Below are positions 51,850-60,964 of a stretch of DNA of 64,000 nucleotides, piece after piece. Position 1 is the first letter of the stretch; the number at the start of each line of letters is the position of its first letter. The notes below the pieces were generated by a model. It ran no database searches, had not been told where the DNA came from, and worked only from the letters and a program-made list of their open reading frames with translations. The position numbers were made by a program, and so were the translations under genes. The DNA comes from Winogradskyella sp. (GTDB lineage Bacteria; Bacteroidota; Bacteroidia; Flavobacteriales; Flavobacteriaceae). The stretch lies in NCBI GenBank assembly GCA_028383925.1, contig JAOEWO010000010.1, positions 1 through 64,000 of the forward strand, in the 5' to 3' direction.

Positions 51850-52908
51850 ATGAAGTTAAAACTACATCATACTATTATTATAATGCTCTTTTTTTTGAAT
51901 TGTTCAAATGAAGATATGGGTTACGAGCCTACACCACTAGTTTTAAACATCCCTCAAGTATTTGCCGAAAATATAATTGCACCTGTAATACCTGCTAACA
52001 ACCCAATGACTGTTGAAGGAGTCGCACTAGGCAAACGTTTGTTTTTTGACACCATCTTGTCCTCAGATAACTCAAAAGCTTGCGTAAGTTGCCATAGTCC
52101 GCAAAACGCTTTTACAGACAGTTCACCAACAAGTGCTGGTGTAGATGGAGTTTTTGGAAGTCGCAACTCAATGCCATTATTTAATTTAGCATGGAACTAC
52201 AACGAACGTTTTGCCTGGGATGGTAAAGAATTAAGTTTAGAAAGACAAGCAGAAGAGCCCGTACAAAACCCCATTGAATTACATAGTAATTGGGATGATG
52301 CAATTGTAAGGCTACAATCGCACCCAGAATATCCAGAGTTATTTAGACTTGCATTTAACACCAATGCAATAACAAAGGAGTTAACCACAAAAGCCATAGC
52401 GCAATTTGAACGAACGTTAATTTCTGCAAACTCAAAATTCGATAGATACACCCTTGGACAAAGTTCATTAACGGCTCAAGAATTAAATGGACTAGATCTC
52501 TTTTTAAGAGAAGATAAAGGAGATTGTTTTCACTGCCATGGCAATCCTAATAATCCTTTGTGGACCACTAATGATTTTCATAATAACGGATTAGATACTA
52601 CTTTTTCAGATTTAGGATTAGGTGCCATAACAGGAGACCCTAATGATAACGGAAAATTTAAAACACCATCCTTAAGAAATCTAAGCTTTACAGCACCATA
52701 TATGCACGATGGTCGTTTTAATACTTTAGATGAAGTTATAAATCATTACAGCGAAGGCCTTCAAAATTCACCAACCATAGATCCGTTAATGAAAAAAATT
52801 AACGAAGGTGGTGTACAATTATCTAATCAAGAAAAACAAGATCTTAAAGCCTTTTTATTAACATTATCTGATCCTTCATTTATTTCTAATCTAGAGTTTC
52901 AAAATTAG
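51850..52908 (+). CDS. Di-heme cytochrome c peroxidase / MauG-type enzyme (MbnH-like)
   Basis: The 352-residue lipoprotein (FFLNC, Cys18) has two c-type heme motifs, CVSCH (78-82) and CFHCH (226-230). Typical MauG/CCP segments are also present: ALGKRLFFDTILSSDN, FNLAWNYNERFAWDGK, KFKTPSLRNLSFTAPYMHDG and LKAFLLTLSDP. Next to an MbnP gene it is best read as MbnH, which oxidises tryptophan in MbnP with peroxide; a plain peroxidase detoxification role is the alternative. It ends the four-gene operon and is presumably periplasmic. Confidence 0.88.
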   Translation: MKLKLHHTIIIMLFFLNCSNEDMGYEPTPLVLNIPQVFAENIIAPVIPANNPMTVEGVALGKRLFFDTILSSDNSKACVSCHSPQNAFTDSSPTSAGVDGVFGSRNSMPLFNLAWNYNERFAWDGKELSLERQAEEPVQNPIELHSNWDDAIVRLQSHPEYPELFRLAFNTNAITKELTTKAIAQFERTLISANSKFDRYTLGQSSLTAQELNGLDLFLREDKGDCFHCHGNPNNPLWTTNDFHNNGLDTTFSDLGLGAITGDPNDNGKFKTPSLRNLSFTAPYMHDGRFNTLDEVINHYSEGLQNSPTIDPLMKKINEGGVQLSNQEKQDLKAFLLTLSDPSFISNLEFQN

Positions 52909-53019
52909 TAAATTGAAACATTAACCGACAAAACGACTGTATTTCATCGAAAAAATGAGTAAAATCAACTTGTTTTTATATAAATTTAGGTAAATTGAAT
53001 TACCCAAATTACCCTAATT

Positions 53020-53274
53020 ATGAAACCTACGCAAAACATGACTTTGCCGTGTGCTGTATTTGGCCACAATTACATAAAGTCTAAAACAAATAGTAATCGT
53101 ACATCTGAGCTAACGTGTTGTAATTGCAAAACTATTGTAACTACAGATTTAAGAGGAAATTTTGAAGCATCAACAATTTCAAATAAAAGGATACAATCTA
53201 TTTTAATAAAATTATTTCGGTTAAATCTCAACCTCACAAAAGTTACATTTAGCTCTCAAGTAAACTATAATTAA
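53020..53274 (+). CDS. Small zinc-ribbon-like protein, paralogue 3
   Basis: The 84-residue protein repeats the pattern of the pair at 46774-47330: LPCAVFGHNYIKSK, then ELTCCNCKT (CxxC) and TTDLRGNFEAST. The C-terminal half has diverged to a hydrophobic/basic helix (RIQSILIKLFRLNLNL). It follows the MbnH gene after 111 bases. Function unknown. Confidence 0.6.
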   Translation: MKPTQNMTLPCAVFGHNYIKSKTNSNRTSELTCCNCKTIVTTDLRGNFEASTISNKRIQSILIKLFRLNLNLTKVTFSSQVNYN

Positions 53275-53320
53275 TCTAATTTATTAAGTTTATTTCCTAT
53301 AACCAAAGTCTATTAAACAA

Positions 53321-53343
53321 TATGCTAATATAATGTTAGCATA
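53321..53343. promoter_or_regulatory. Inverted repeat upstream of the suf operon
   Basis: TATGCTAA (53321-53328) and TTAGCATA (53336-53343) are perfect 8-bp arms around seven bases. No T-run follows closely, so an operator is as likely as a terminator for the gene ending at 53274. It ends 25 bases before the -7 box. A second small palindrome, AACTA-atc-TAGTT (53388-53400), sits in the leader. Confidence 0.45.
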
Positions 53344-53367
53344 TATGGTTTAACATTTCTTATACCG

Positions 53368-53375
53368 TATATTTG
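53368..53375 (+). promoter_or_regulatory. -7 box of the suf operon
   Basis: TATATTTG matches TAnnTTTG, with a leader of about 33 bases to sufA. No clear -33 partner. Confidence 0.5.
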
Positions 53376-53408
53376 TCTATTATTTAGAACTAATCTAGTT
53401 AAACTATT

Positions 53409-53738
53409 ATGATTAAAGTCTCTGAAAAGGCAAAAAAAAAGGTAATCGAACTCATGACAGAAGATGGCTTTAACGCAACTAAAGATTTCGTTAGAGTTGG
53501 TGTTAAAAGTGGCGGTTGCTCTGGCTTGTCTTACGATTTAAAATTTGATAACAAACAACTAGAAGACGACAAAGTCTTTGAAGATAATGCTATTAAAATA
53601 ATCGTAGACAAAAAAAGCTTTCTTTACCTTATAGGTACAACCTTAGAATATTCTGGAGGATTAAACGGAGCAGGTTTCGTATTTAATAATCCTAATGCTA
53701 ACCGTACTTGCGGTTGTGGTGAATCATTTTCACTTTAA
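53409..53738 (+). CDS. sufA: Iron-sulfur cluster assembly carrier, A-type
   Basis: The 109-residue HesB/IscA-family protein has the three conserved cysteines: Cys37 in SGGCSGLSY, and Cys101 and Cys103 in RTCGCGESF. It receives or carries Fe-S clusters to targets. First gene of the suf operon; sufB starts 16 bases later. Confidence 0.92.
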   Translation: MIKVSEKAKKKVIELMTEDGFNATKDFVRVGVKSGGCSGLSYDLKFDNKQLEDDKVFEDNAIKIIVDKKSFLYLIGTTLEYSGGLNGAGFVFNNPNANRTCGCGESFSL

Positions 53739-53754
53739 AAACAAAAAAACAAAC

Positions 53755-55203
53755 ATGTCAAAATATACAGAAGACGATTTAAGAGAAGAATTAAAAACCA
53801 AAGAATACGAATATGGTTTTTTTACAGATATAGAATCTGAAACTTTTCCTATTGGGTTAAACGAAGATATCGTTCTTGCTATTTCTAAGAAAAAAGAAGA
53901 GCCAGAATGGATGACGCAATGGAGACTAGACGCATTTAAAGTCTGGAAAGAAATGACCGAACCAGATTGGGCAAATGTCAATTACGAAAAACCAGATTTT
54001 CAAGCTATTGCTTACTACTCTGCTCCAGTCGCTATAGATCCTAATAAAACATTAGATGATGTAGATCCGGATTTATTAGCCATGTACAAAAAATTAGGCA
54101 TCTCTGTAGATGAGCAGAAAAAGATGAATAATGTGGCCATGGATATTGTGGTAGATTCTGTTTCTGTAGCTACAACATTCAAAAAAACACTTTCTGAAAA
54201 AGGCATCATTTTTATGAGTATTTCTGAAGCTATAAAAGAGCACCCAGAACTTGTAAAAAAATATATGGGTACCATTGTACCAACAACTGATAACTATTAT
54301 GCAGCTTTAAATTCAGCTGTATTTAGTGATGGCTCTTTTTGTTACATTCCTAAAGGAGTAAAATGCCCAATGGAACTGTCTACATACTTTAGAATAAACC
54401 AAGGTGGTACAGGCCAATTTGAACGTACACTTCTTATTGCCGACGAAGGCAGTTATGTAAGTTACTTAGAGGGTTGTACGGCACCAAGCCGTGACGAAAA
54501 CCAACTACACGCAGCCGTTGTAGAGTTAATAGCAATGGATGATGCAGAAATTAAATACTCTACAGTACAAAACTGGTATCCTGGTAATGCTGAAGGAAAA
54601 GGTGGTGTTTACAACTTTGTAACCAAAAGAGGACTTTGTGAGAAAAACGCAAAAATATCTTGGACACAAGTTGAAACTGGCTCTGCAGTAACCTGGAAAT
54701 ATCCATCTTGTATACTAAAAGGAGACAATGCAGTTGGCGAATTTTATTCTATAGCCGTTACCAACAATTACCAGCAAGCAGATACAGGTACCAAAATGAT
54801 TCATTTAGGTAAAAACACAAAGTCAACTATCATCTCTAAAGGTATTTCTGCAGGTAAATCGCAGAACTCATATAGAGGTTTAGTGCAAATTGGCTCTAGA
54901 GCAACTAATGCGCGTAATTTTTCGCAATGCGATAGTTTGCTTATGGGTAACGAATGTGGTGCGCACACGTTTCCTTACATTGAAGCAAAAAACAAAACAG
55001 CTAAAGTAGAACACGAAGCCACAACTAGTAAAATTGGTGAAGACCAAATATTTTACTGTAACCAACGTGGTATAGATACAGAAAAAGCTATTGCTTTAAT
55101 CGTTAACGGATTTAGTAAAGATGTACTAAATAAATTACCAATGGAATTTGCTGTTGAAGCGCAAAAACTATTAGAAATTAGCTTAGAAGGTTCAGTAGGA
55201 TAA
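53755..55203 (+). CDS. sufB: SUF scaffold subunit SufB
   Basis: ATG 53755 is preferred to an in-frame start at 53695, which would overlap sufA. The 482-residue protein is a full-length SufB with the beta-helix core: YCPIPKGV-type [32 protein letters not shown] and [18 protein letters not shown]. It forms the SufBC2D scaffold on which Fe-S clusters are built. An unusual lipoprotein gene follows before sufC. Confidence 0.96.
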   Translation: MSKYTEDDLREELKTKEYEYGFFTDIESETFPIGLNEDIVLAISKKKEEPEWMTQWRLDAFKVWKEMTEPDWANVNYEKPDFQAIAYYSAPVAIDPNKTLDDVDPDLLAMYKKLGISVDEQKKMNNVAMDIVVDSVSVATTFKKTLSEKGIIFMSISEAIKEHPELVKKYMGTIVPTTDNYYAALNSAVFSDGSFCYIPKGVKCPMELSTYFRINQGGTGQFERTLLIADEGSYVSYLEGCTAPSRDENQLHAAVVELIAMDDAEIKYSTVQNWYPGNAEGKGGVYNFVTKRGLCEKNAKISWTQVETGSAVTWKYPSCILKGDNAVGEFYSIAVTNNYQQADTGTKMIHLGKNTKSTIISKGISAGKSQNSYRGLVQIGSRATNARNFSQCDSLLMGNECGAHTFPYIEAKNKTAKVEHEATTSKIGEDQIFYCNQRGIDTEKAIALIVNGFSKDVLNKLPMEFAVEAQKLLEISLEGSVG

Positions 55204-55214
55204 ATTATTTTAAA

Positions 55215-55622
55215 ATGAAAAAATTAAATTTAATAATCATTTTATGTTTGGCTTTAGTGGCTTGCAAAAGTGAAAATAACCAAAGTGATACCAATAAAGA
55301 AGATACTTCAAAATCTTACAATCAAAACGATGGCTTTATAACCATGCGTGGAGATTTTGTGTATTATGCAGATGCCGCAGTTTTACAAACATCTAATGAA
55401 ATTTACGGTGTTGTAATAGACGAAAACTTAAAAGCTCTAAACAAACAAACAGAAGCCTTTAAAAAAGAACCAACAGATATGGTACCCGTAACTGTACGCG
55501 TAAGAAAATTTAAAAAAAAAGAAGGCGAAGACGGTTGGCAGTACCGCGTAGAAATTAAAGAAATTATAAAGGTGGAAGCACCAGACCCTAATAAAAAAGA
55601 CGTTATAAAACTAGCAAATTAG
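55215..55622 (+). CDS. Small lipoprotein inside the suf operon
   Basis: The 135-residue protein has an SP-II signal (LCLALVACKS, Cys17) and a polar linker. A compact domain follows (FITMRGDFVYYADAAVLQTS, YGVVIDENLKAL, DMVPVTVRVRKFKKK, WQYRVEIKEIIKVEAP) that looks like a small OB-like or beta-barrel fold of envelope-stress lipoproteins. It is 11 bases after sufB and 3 bases before sufC, so it must be co-transcribed with a cytoplasmic Fe-S system. Function unknown. Confidence 0.7.
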   Translation: MKKLNLIIILCLALVACKSENNQSDTNKEDTSKSYNQNDGFITMRGDFVYYADAAVLQTSNEIYGVVIDENLKALNKQTEAFKKEPTDMVPVTVRVRKFKKKEGEDGWQYRVEIKEIIKVEAPDPNKKDVIKLAN

Positions 55623-55625
55623 ATT

Positions 55626-56384
55626 ATGTTAAAAATAAACAACTTACACGCAAGTGTAGAAGATAAAGGTATTTTAAAAGGTATTAATCTAGAGGTAAAA
55701 CCTGGAGAAGTCCATGCTATAATGGGACCAAACGGTTCTGGTAAAAGCACTTTAGCATCTGTAATTGCAGGTAAAGAAGAATACGAAGTTACCGAAGGTA
55801 ATATATTACTAGAAGGCGAAGATATAGAAGAATTAGGAGCTGAAGAACGTGCACACAAAGGAGTGTTTTTATCGTTTCAATATCCTGTAGAAATCCCTGG
55901 AGTTAGTGTTACTAACTTTATGAAAACTGCGATTAACGAAACACGTAAAGCAAAAGGATTAGAAGATATGCCAGCAAAAGATATGCTGAAAATGATTCGT
56001 GAAAAATCTGAGCTTTTAGAAATAGATCGTAAATTTTTATCAAGATCGTTAAACGAAGGTTTTTCTGGTGGTGAGAAAAAACGTAATGAGATTTTTCAAA
56101 TGGCCATGTTAGAACCTAAACTAGCTATTTTAGATGAAACAGATTCTGGTTTAGATATTGACGCACTTCGTATTGTATCTAACGGTGTTAATAAATTAAA
56201 ATCTAAAGACAATGCTGTTATTGTTATTACGCATTACCAACGTTTGTTAGATTATATCGTACCCGATTTTGTACATGTTTTACTCGACGGTAAAATTGTA
56301 AAATCTGGTGGTGCAGAATTAGCGCACGAGTTAGAAGCAAAAGGTTACGATTGGATTAAAGAAGAAGTTAGCGCGGAGCACTAA
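55626..56384 (+). CDS. sufC: SUF ATPase SufC
   Basis: The 252-residue ABC-type ATPase shows Walker [10 protein letters not shown], the signature [10 protein letters not shown], Walker [13 protein letters not shown] and switch His in VITHY. It is soluble and powers the SufBCD scaffold. The full motif set is intact. Confidence 0.97.
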   Translation: MLKINNLHASVEDKGILKGINLEVKPGEVHAIMGPNGSGKSTLASVIAGKEEYEVTEGNILLEGEDIEELGAEERAHKGVFLSFQYPVEIPGVSVTNFMKTAINETRKAKGLEDMPAKDMLKMIREKSELLEIDRKFLSRSLNEGFSGGEKKRNEIFQMAMLEPKLAILDETDSGLDIDALRIVSNGVNKLKSKDNAVIVITHYQRLLDYIVPDFVHVLLDGKIVKSGGAELAHELEAKGYDWIKEEVSAEH

Positions 56385-56533
56385 CACCGGTTATCAGTTA
56401 CAGTTTGCAGTTGCTCACTTAATACTGATACCCATATTCAATTCAACCCTTTTAATATTAAAATAGTAAACAGATTTTTATCGCTAATTCTGAATAATTG
56501 AAAACTGCGACTGAAAACTGAAAACTGAAAAAC
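56385..56533. repeat. Spacer with CAGTT and CTGAAAA repeat arrays
   Basis: Three CAGTT-led units (56395-56414) lie near the left end. Three perfect CTGAAAA units (56511-56531) end three bases before the sufD ATG. The two arrays are roughly inverted copies, so they may pair in the sufC-sufD mRNA. No gene is seen. Confidence 0.5.
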
Positions 56534-57847
56534 ATGAGTTTAAAAGAAAAATTAGTAACATCATTTATGGCGTTTGAAGACACTATAGATGTGCATTCGC
56601 CAATACACGATATTCGTACTGAAGCTATAAAAACATTTGAAAATGAAGGTTTTCCTAGTAAAAAGGAAGAAGCTTGGAAATACACGTCTTTAAATTCTAT
56701 TTTAAAGCACGATTATAGCGTATTCCCTAAGCATGAAAACGCACTAGAATTTAAAGATGTAAAGAAATACTTTATCCATGAAATTGATTCTTATAAAATC
56801 ATTTTCATAGATGGTAAATACTCTTCACATTTATCGCAAACCACACATGATGGTATAGATATTTGTTTAATGTCTTCTGCCTTAAATAAGCCTAAATATA
56901 GACTTATTATTGAGAATTATTTCAATAAAATTACTACTAAAGATGGACTTTCTTCTCTAAACACTGCATTTTCAGCAGAGGGTGCTTACATACATATACC
57001 TAAAAATAAATTGGTTGATAAACCAATTCAAATTATACATTTCTCAACAGGTAATGAGGCTGCACTAATGTTACAACCTCGTAATTTGGTAGTTGTAGAC
57101 GAGAATTCTCATGTTCAGATAATTGAGCGCCACCAAAGTTTAACAAACAATCCTGTTTTAACAAATAGCGTTACAGAAATTTTTGCAAATAAACGTGCTA
57201 TTGTAGATTACTACAAAATACAGAACGATAAAGAAAATGCGTCTCTAATTGATAGTACTTTTATAAATCAAAAAGATGGTAGTTTAGCAAAAGTTCATAC
57301 ATTTTCTTTTGGTGGAAAACTGATTAGAAATAATCTAAATTTCTATCAAAATGGTGAGCGCATGGACTCTGTAATGAAAGGGATTACTATTATTGGTAAG
57401 AAACAGCATGTAGACCATAACACACTAGTGCACCACATAGAGCCAAATTGTGAAAGTCACCAAGATTACAAAGGTATTTTTGACGATAGTTCAACTGGTG
57501 TTTTTAACGGAAAAGTCGTGGTAAACAAAGAGGCTCAAAAAACTAATGCTTTTCAATCTAATAATAATATTCTTATTAGTGATAAAGCGAGTATTAACAC
57601 AAAACCTCAGCTAGAGATTTATGCAGATGATGTAAAATGTTCTCATGGTTGTACAATTGGCCAGTTAGATGATAGCGCTATGTTTTACTTACGCTCTCGA
57701 GGTATTCCTGAAAAAGAAGCAAGAGCATTATTAATGTTTGCCTTCAGTAATAATGTTTTAGATTCTGTAAAAATTCCTGAAATTAAAAATAGGATTACTA
57801 AAATTATTGCAAATAAACTAGGCGTAAATATTGGGTTTGATTTGTAA
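56534..57847 (+). CDS. sufD: SUF scaffold subunit SufD
   Basis: The 437-residue SufD shows KKEEAWKYTSL near the N-terminus, a central beta-helix and the C-terminal DVKCSHGCTIGQLD followed by YLRSRGIPEKEARALLMFAF. It pairs with SufB in the SufBC2D complex. A strong terminator follows, so sufS and sufE belong to a second transcript. Confidence 0.95.
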   Translation: MSLKEKLVTSFMAFEDTIDVHSPIHDIRTEAIKTFENEGFPSKKEEAWKYTSLNSILKHDYSVFPKHENALEFKDVKKYFIHEIDSYKIIFIDGKYSSHLSQTTHDGIDICLMSSALNKPKYRLIIENYFNKITTKDGLSSLNTAFSAEGAYIHIPKNKLVDKPIQIIHFSTGNEAALMLQPRNLVVVDENSHVQIIERHQSLTNNPVLTNSVTEIFANKRAIVDYYKIQNDKENASLIDSTFINQKDGSLAKVHTFSFGGKLIRNNLNFYQNGERMDSVMKGITIIGKKQHVDHNTLVHHIEPNCESHQDYKGIFDDSSTGVFNGKVVVNKEAQKTNAFQSNNNILISDKASINTKPQLEIYADDVKCSHGCTIGQLDDSAMFYLRSRGIPEKEARALLMFAFSNNVLDSVKIPEIKNRITKIIANKLGVNIGFDL

Positions 57848-57866
57848 GCCGTATTTACTTTACATA

Positions 57867-57906
57867 AAAAAGAAAAGGATTGCTAATTAGCAATCCTTTT
57901 CTTTTT
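57867..57906. terminator. Terminator after sufD
   Basis: A perfect 20-bp-per-arm palindrome centred on TGCTAATTAGCA has an A-run before and a T-run after. It can stop transcription from both strands. Confidence 0.93.
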
Positions 57907-57974
57907 ATTAGTAGTATCAACTAAAACACTTTTAAAAGACCACAATACAAAATGGTAATTTTTAAAGCTTAAGA

Positions 57975-58139
57975 TTAACATTGCTTATATTTTTGATAAA
58001 AATAAGTCGGAATTAACCCAAAATTTAAAAACATAAAAACAATAATACCTCTATAAGGCCAAGTAAGAAACTCAAACATAGCACCAATACCAAGAGTAAA
58101 AAATGTTATAAAGCCGAGAATGTAAAATGATTTTTTCAT
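57975..58139 (-). CDS. 54-residue membrane protein, PadR-module partner
   Basis: From ATG 58139 the frame gives MKKSFYILGFITFFTLGIGA, then MFEFLTWPYRG, a second hydrophobic helix and YFYQKYKQC before TAA at 57975-57977. Two membrane helices are joined by a loop with a WPY motif. The larger neighbour (58257-58685) shows F-x4-WPF in the equivalent position, followed by a similar helix and aromatic/basic tail, so they may be related. It is probably transcribed with the PadR gene. Function unknown. Confidence 0.6.
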   Translation of the reverse strand: MKKSFYILGFITFFTLGIGAMFEFLTWPYRGIIVFMFLNFGLIPTYFYQKYKQC

Positions 58140-58256
58140 GAGTTTGTTTTTTTTCGTTTTTTAATAATCATACAGTAAACTATAAAGACTATTTAGTGTT
58201 AATAATTGCATTTATTGACACTGCTTTTAGCATGCTTGTGTAACACCTAATTATAG

Positions 58257-58685
58257 TTAAGAATATTTATGAATCGCTTTTTTATATCTCACATAAAAGT
58301 GAACAGGGAGGATCACTAAAACTGACATTAATATGGCCCCAAGCAGCCACGCATTAGCAAAAGGCCAATGCATTATTCTAAATACCAAACTCATTACCAA
58401 AAGAAAAAAAACTAAAAAGCCAACAGAAAATTTTAACTTATTAATAGCAATTAAGTGTTTGGCGTATTTTTGATAATTGGTTTCGAGTTGAAGATTTTTA
58501 AAATTAGCATAACCACCAAATTTATGTAATGCTTGTTGGTATAACGTATTAAAATCATCACCATCCTGGTTTTCAATATACGTGCAAATATGATCTACTA
58601 AATCTTCTCTTAAATCTTTAGATGCTACACCATATAAGGTTAAACTGTTTTCTATAAACGTAATATGTTTTTCTAATAGTTCCAT
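58257..58685 (-). CDS. HAAS-like signalling-domain membrane protein, PadR partner
   Basis: The 142-residue protein starts with an all-helical domain (SLTLYGVASKDLREDLVDHI, then CTYIE) that matches the HAAS/DUF1700-like domains typically encoded next to PadR repressors. Two membrane helices follow (residues ~85-103 and ~112-130). Such proteins are thought to act with the regulator in sensing envelope state. The start follows the PadR stop after two bases. Confidence 0.72.
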   Translation of the reverse strand: MELLEKHITFIENSLTLYGVASKDLREDLVDHICTYIENQDGDDFNTLYQQALHKFGGYANFKNLQLETNYQKYAKHLIAINKLKFSVGFLVFFLLVMSLVFRIMHWPFANAWLLGAILMSVLVILPVHFYVRYKKAIHKYS

Positions 58686-58687
58686 TA

Positions 58688-59020
58688 TTATGCTGTTTTG
58701 GAATTAAAAATTAAAGTGAGTGTTTCAATAAAATCATTAATTTCTTCAGTAACCGTTTCTACCATTTTCTTGCCTTCTTTGGTTACTCTATAATATTTTC
58801 TAACACGCTTCCCGATAAACACCTTTTCGGTTTCTAACACATTTTTAGCTTCAAGCTTATGTAAAATGGGATATAATGCGCCTTCTGAAATATCAATTTT
58901 ACCTGAAGTCATTTTTTTTACCTCTTGTGTTATCTCGTAACCATACATTCTTTCCTTACTATTTATAAGGCTTAAAATAATAGGTTGCAACGTTCCCTTT
59001 GTTAATTCTTTACTATACAT
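58688..59020 (-). CDS. PadR-family transcriptional regulator
   Basis: The start is ATG 59020; the in-frame ATG 59035 lies upstream of it, beyond the -7 box. The 110-residue protein has the PadR winged helix: GTLQPIILSLINSKERMYGY, EITQEVKKMTSGKIDISEGA, LYPILHKLEAKNVLE and a wing with RVRKYYRVTKEGKK. A C-terminal helix mediates dimerisation in the family. It likely represses its own operon through the palindrome at 59030-59050. Confidence 0.9.
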   Translation of the reverse strand: MYSKELTKGTLQPIILSLINSKERMYGYEITQEVKKMTSGKIDISEGALYPILHKLEAKNVLETEKVFIGKRVRKYYRVTKEGKKMVETVTEEINDFIETLTLIFNSKTA

Positions 59021-59024
59021 AATA

Positions 59025-59050
59025 CAAATATACATTTTATATAAATGTAT
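59025..59050 (-). promoter_or_regulatory. PadR operon promoter with overlapping palindromic operator
   Basis: The -7 box TATATTTG (59032-59025 on the minus strand) lies four bases before ATG 59020. A perfect inverted repeat, ATACATTT (59030-59037) and AAATGTAT (59043-59050), overlaps its upstream end. The ACAT/ATGT content is like PadR sites, so auto-repression is likely. Confidence 0.6.
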
Positions 59051-59127
59051 CTTAATTAAATGTAATTATATTTATTTTATTATTCTTAAACTGGTGTTAT
59101 AAGTTTTTCTTTAATCGTAATGCTTTG

Positions 59128-59135
59128 TATCTTTG
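59128..59135 (+). promoter_or_regulatory. -7 box of the sufS operon
   Basis: TATCTTTG is followed by TAACT and then ATG 59141, the same arrangement as at 45905. A nearly leaderless transcript is implied. Confidence 0.55.
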
Positions 59136-59140
59136 TAACT

Positions 59141-60370
59141 ATGGAATTAGAACTTATGTTTGATGTACAGAAAATAAGAAAAGACTTCCCTATACTTAAC
59201 AGAAAAGTAAACGGAAAACCACTCATATATTTTGATAATGCAGCAACCTCGCAAACACCTCAGCAGGTTATAGATGTTATTGTAGATTATTACAGTAATT
59301 ACAATGCTAACATACACAGAGGTGTGCATAGCTTAAGCCAAGAAGCAACAGATGCTTATGAGCAAGCACGCATTAAAATTCAGAAGCATTTTAATGCCAA
59401 ACACGCACACGAAATTATATATACAGCAGGTACCACAGATAGTATTAATCTTGTTGCCAGTGGTTTTTCTTCACTCTTAAAAAAGGGAGACGAAATTTTA
59501 GTCTCTGCCTTAGAGCACCATAGCAATATTGTACCATGGCAAATGCTATGCGAACGCACAGGCGCAGTACTTAAAGTTATTCCTATGAATGACGAAGGAG
59601 ACCTTGTAATGTCAGCTTTTGATGCGCTTTTAAATGACAAAACAAAGCTAGTTTTTGTAAATCATATTTCTAATGCTTTAGGTACCATAAACCCTATTGA
59701 ATATATTATAACCGAAGCACATAAAGTAGGAGCTGCAGTTTTGGTAGATGGCGCGCAATCTTGTCCGCATTTAAAACCAGATGTACAAGCTCTAGATGTA
59801 GATTTCTACGTATGCTCTGCACATAAAATTTGTGGACCAACAGGAGTTGGCATGCTTTACGGAAAAGAAAAATGGCTTAATAAATTACCACCTTACCAAG
59901 GAGGTGGCGAAATGATTGCCGAAGTGTCTTTTGAAAAAACAACCTATGCAGATTTACCTCATAAGTTTGAAGCAGGAACCCCAAATATATGTGGTGGTAT
60001 TGCTTTTGGTGCTGCATTAGATTATATGAATGCTATTGGTTTTGAGAACATTGCCAAATACGAGCAAGAACTTTTAGAGTATGCTACCAAAGCACTTCTA
60101 CAAATAGAAGGTTTAAAAATCTACGGCACAGCTAAAGAAAAAACATCTGTAATTTCATTTAATGTAAGCGCAATTCATCCTTATGACATTGGCACCATTT
60201 TAGACAAAATGGGTATTGCTGTGCGTACAGGTCACCATTGTGCACAACCTATAATGGACTATTTTAAAATTCCTGGTACCATTAGAGCATCATTTATGTT
60301 TTATAACACAAAAGAAGAAATAGATACATTTATTACCGCATTAAAAAAAGCCATTATGATGCTGTCTTAA
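59141..60370 (+). CDS. sufS: Cysteine desulfurase SufS
   Basis: ATG 59141 is used because the -7 box precedes it; an alternative ATG is at 59156. The ~409-residue class V aminotransferase-fold enzyme has the PLP lysine Lys229 in SAHKICGPTG, the SCPH/DGAQ phosphate site and the persulfide cysteine Cys367 in RTGHHCAQP. It removes sulfur from cysteine and passes it to SufE. It starts the second suf transcript: sufS, a lipoprotein, sufE, sufT, mvaS and DUF2480. Confidence 0.95.
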   Translation: MELELMFDVQKIRKDFPILNRKVNGKPLIYFDNAATSQTPQQVIDVIVDYYSNYNANIHRGVHSLSQEATDAYEQARIKIQKHFNAKHAHEIIYTAGTTDSINLVASGFSSLLKKGDEILVSALEHHSNIVPWQMLCERTGAVLKVIPMNDEGDLVMSAFDALLNDKTKLVFVNHISNALGTINPIEYIITEAHKVGAAVLVDGAQSCPHLKPDVQALDVDFYVCSAHKICGPTGVGMLYGKEKWLNKLPPYQGGGEMIAEVSFEKTTYADLPHKFEAGTPNICGGIAFGAALDYMNAIGFENIAKYEQELLEYATKALLQIEGLKIYGTAKEKTSVISFNVSAIHPYDIGTILDKMGIAVRTGHHCAQPIMDYFKIPGTIRASFMFYNTKEEIDTFITALKKAIMMLS

Positions 60371-60415
60371 GTTTTGATATTAAAAATGAAACTTACTATC
60401 TAAATCGTAAAAAAG

Positions 60416-60931
60416 ATGAAGTTTATATTTAGCCTATTTACAGTTGCATTTTTAGCTATGTCTTGTAACACCTCTAAGGAAAACATGAATGCTAATAATG
60501 TTAAAGCACCAAATACAAAACCAACTGATCAAATAAAAGGAACTAAAGAAATTTCGAATTATTACACTACAAAAAGTATAACATACACCACACGATCGAG
60601 ATTAACCTTTTGGTATATAGACATTTCAGAAGCATACATAACCTACTCTACAGATCCTTATTTAAAGGAAACAAAAACAGTAGTCTGTAATAAAGACGAT
60701 TGGCAAGCTATAAAACGTTTATTAAGAGAAATAGACACAAAATTACTCGCTACTTTAAAAGCACCAACAGAAAAACGACTTTATGATGGTGCTGCACACA
60801 CCACATTTAGTGTTAGAGAAGGAGATATTGTATTTGTAACACCAACATTTGATGAAGGCGAACCACCAGCTCAGATTAAAAAACTAGTTAATAAAGTGTT
60901 ATCCATTAAAGAAAATAGACTAAAACTCTAG
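60416..60931 (+). CDS. Second lipoprotein in the suf locus, unknown
   Basis: The 171-residue protein has an SP-II signal (FLAMSCNTS, Cys17), then a polar linker (~20-60). A small alpha/beta domain follows (YIDISEAYITYSTDPYLKET, WQAIKRLLREID, VREGDIVFVTPTFDEGEPPA, LVNKVLSIKENRL). It lies between sufS and sufE. No named family is recognised. Like the lipoprotein between sufB and sufC, its place in a cytoplasmic pathway operon is unexplained. Confidence 0.7.
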   Translation: MKFIFSLFTVAFLAMSCNTSKENMNANNVKAPNTKPTDQIKGTKEISNYYTTKSITYTTRSRLTFWYIDISEAYITYSTDPYLKETKTVVCNKDDWQAIKRLLREIDTKLLATLKAPTEKRLYDGAAHTTFSVREGDIVFVTPTFDEGEPPAQIKKLVNKVLSIKENRLKL

Positions 60932-60964
60932 CTATTTTGTAATTTTGCATAAAAGAAATTGAAT

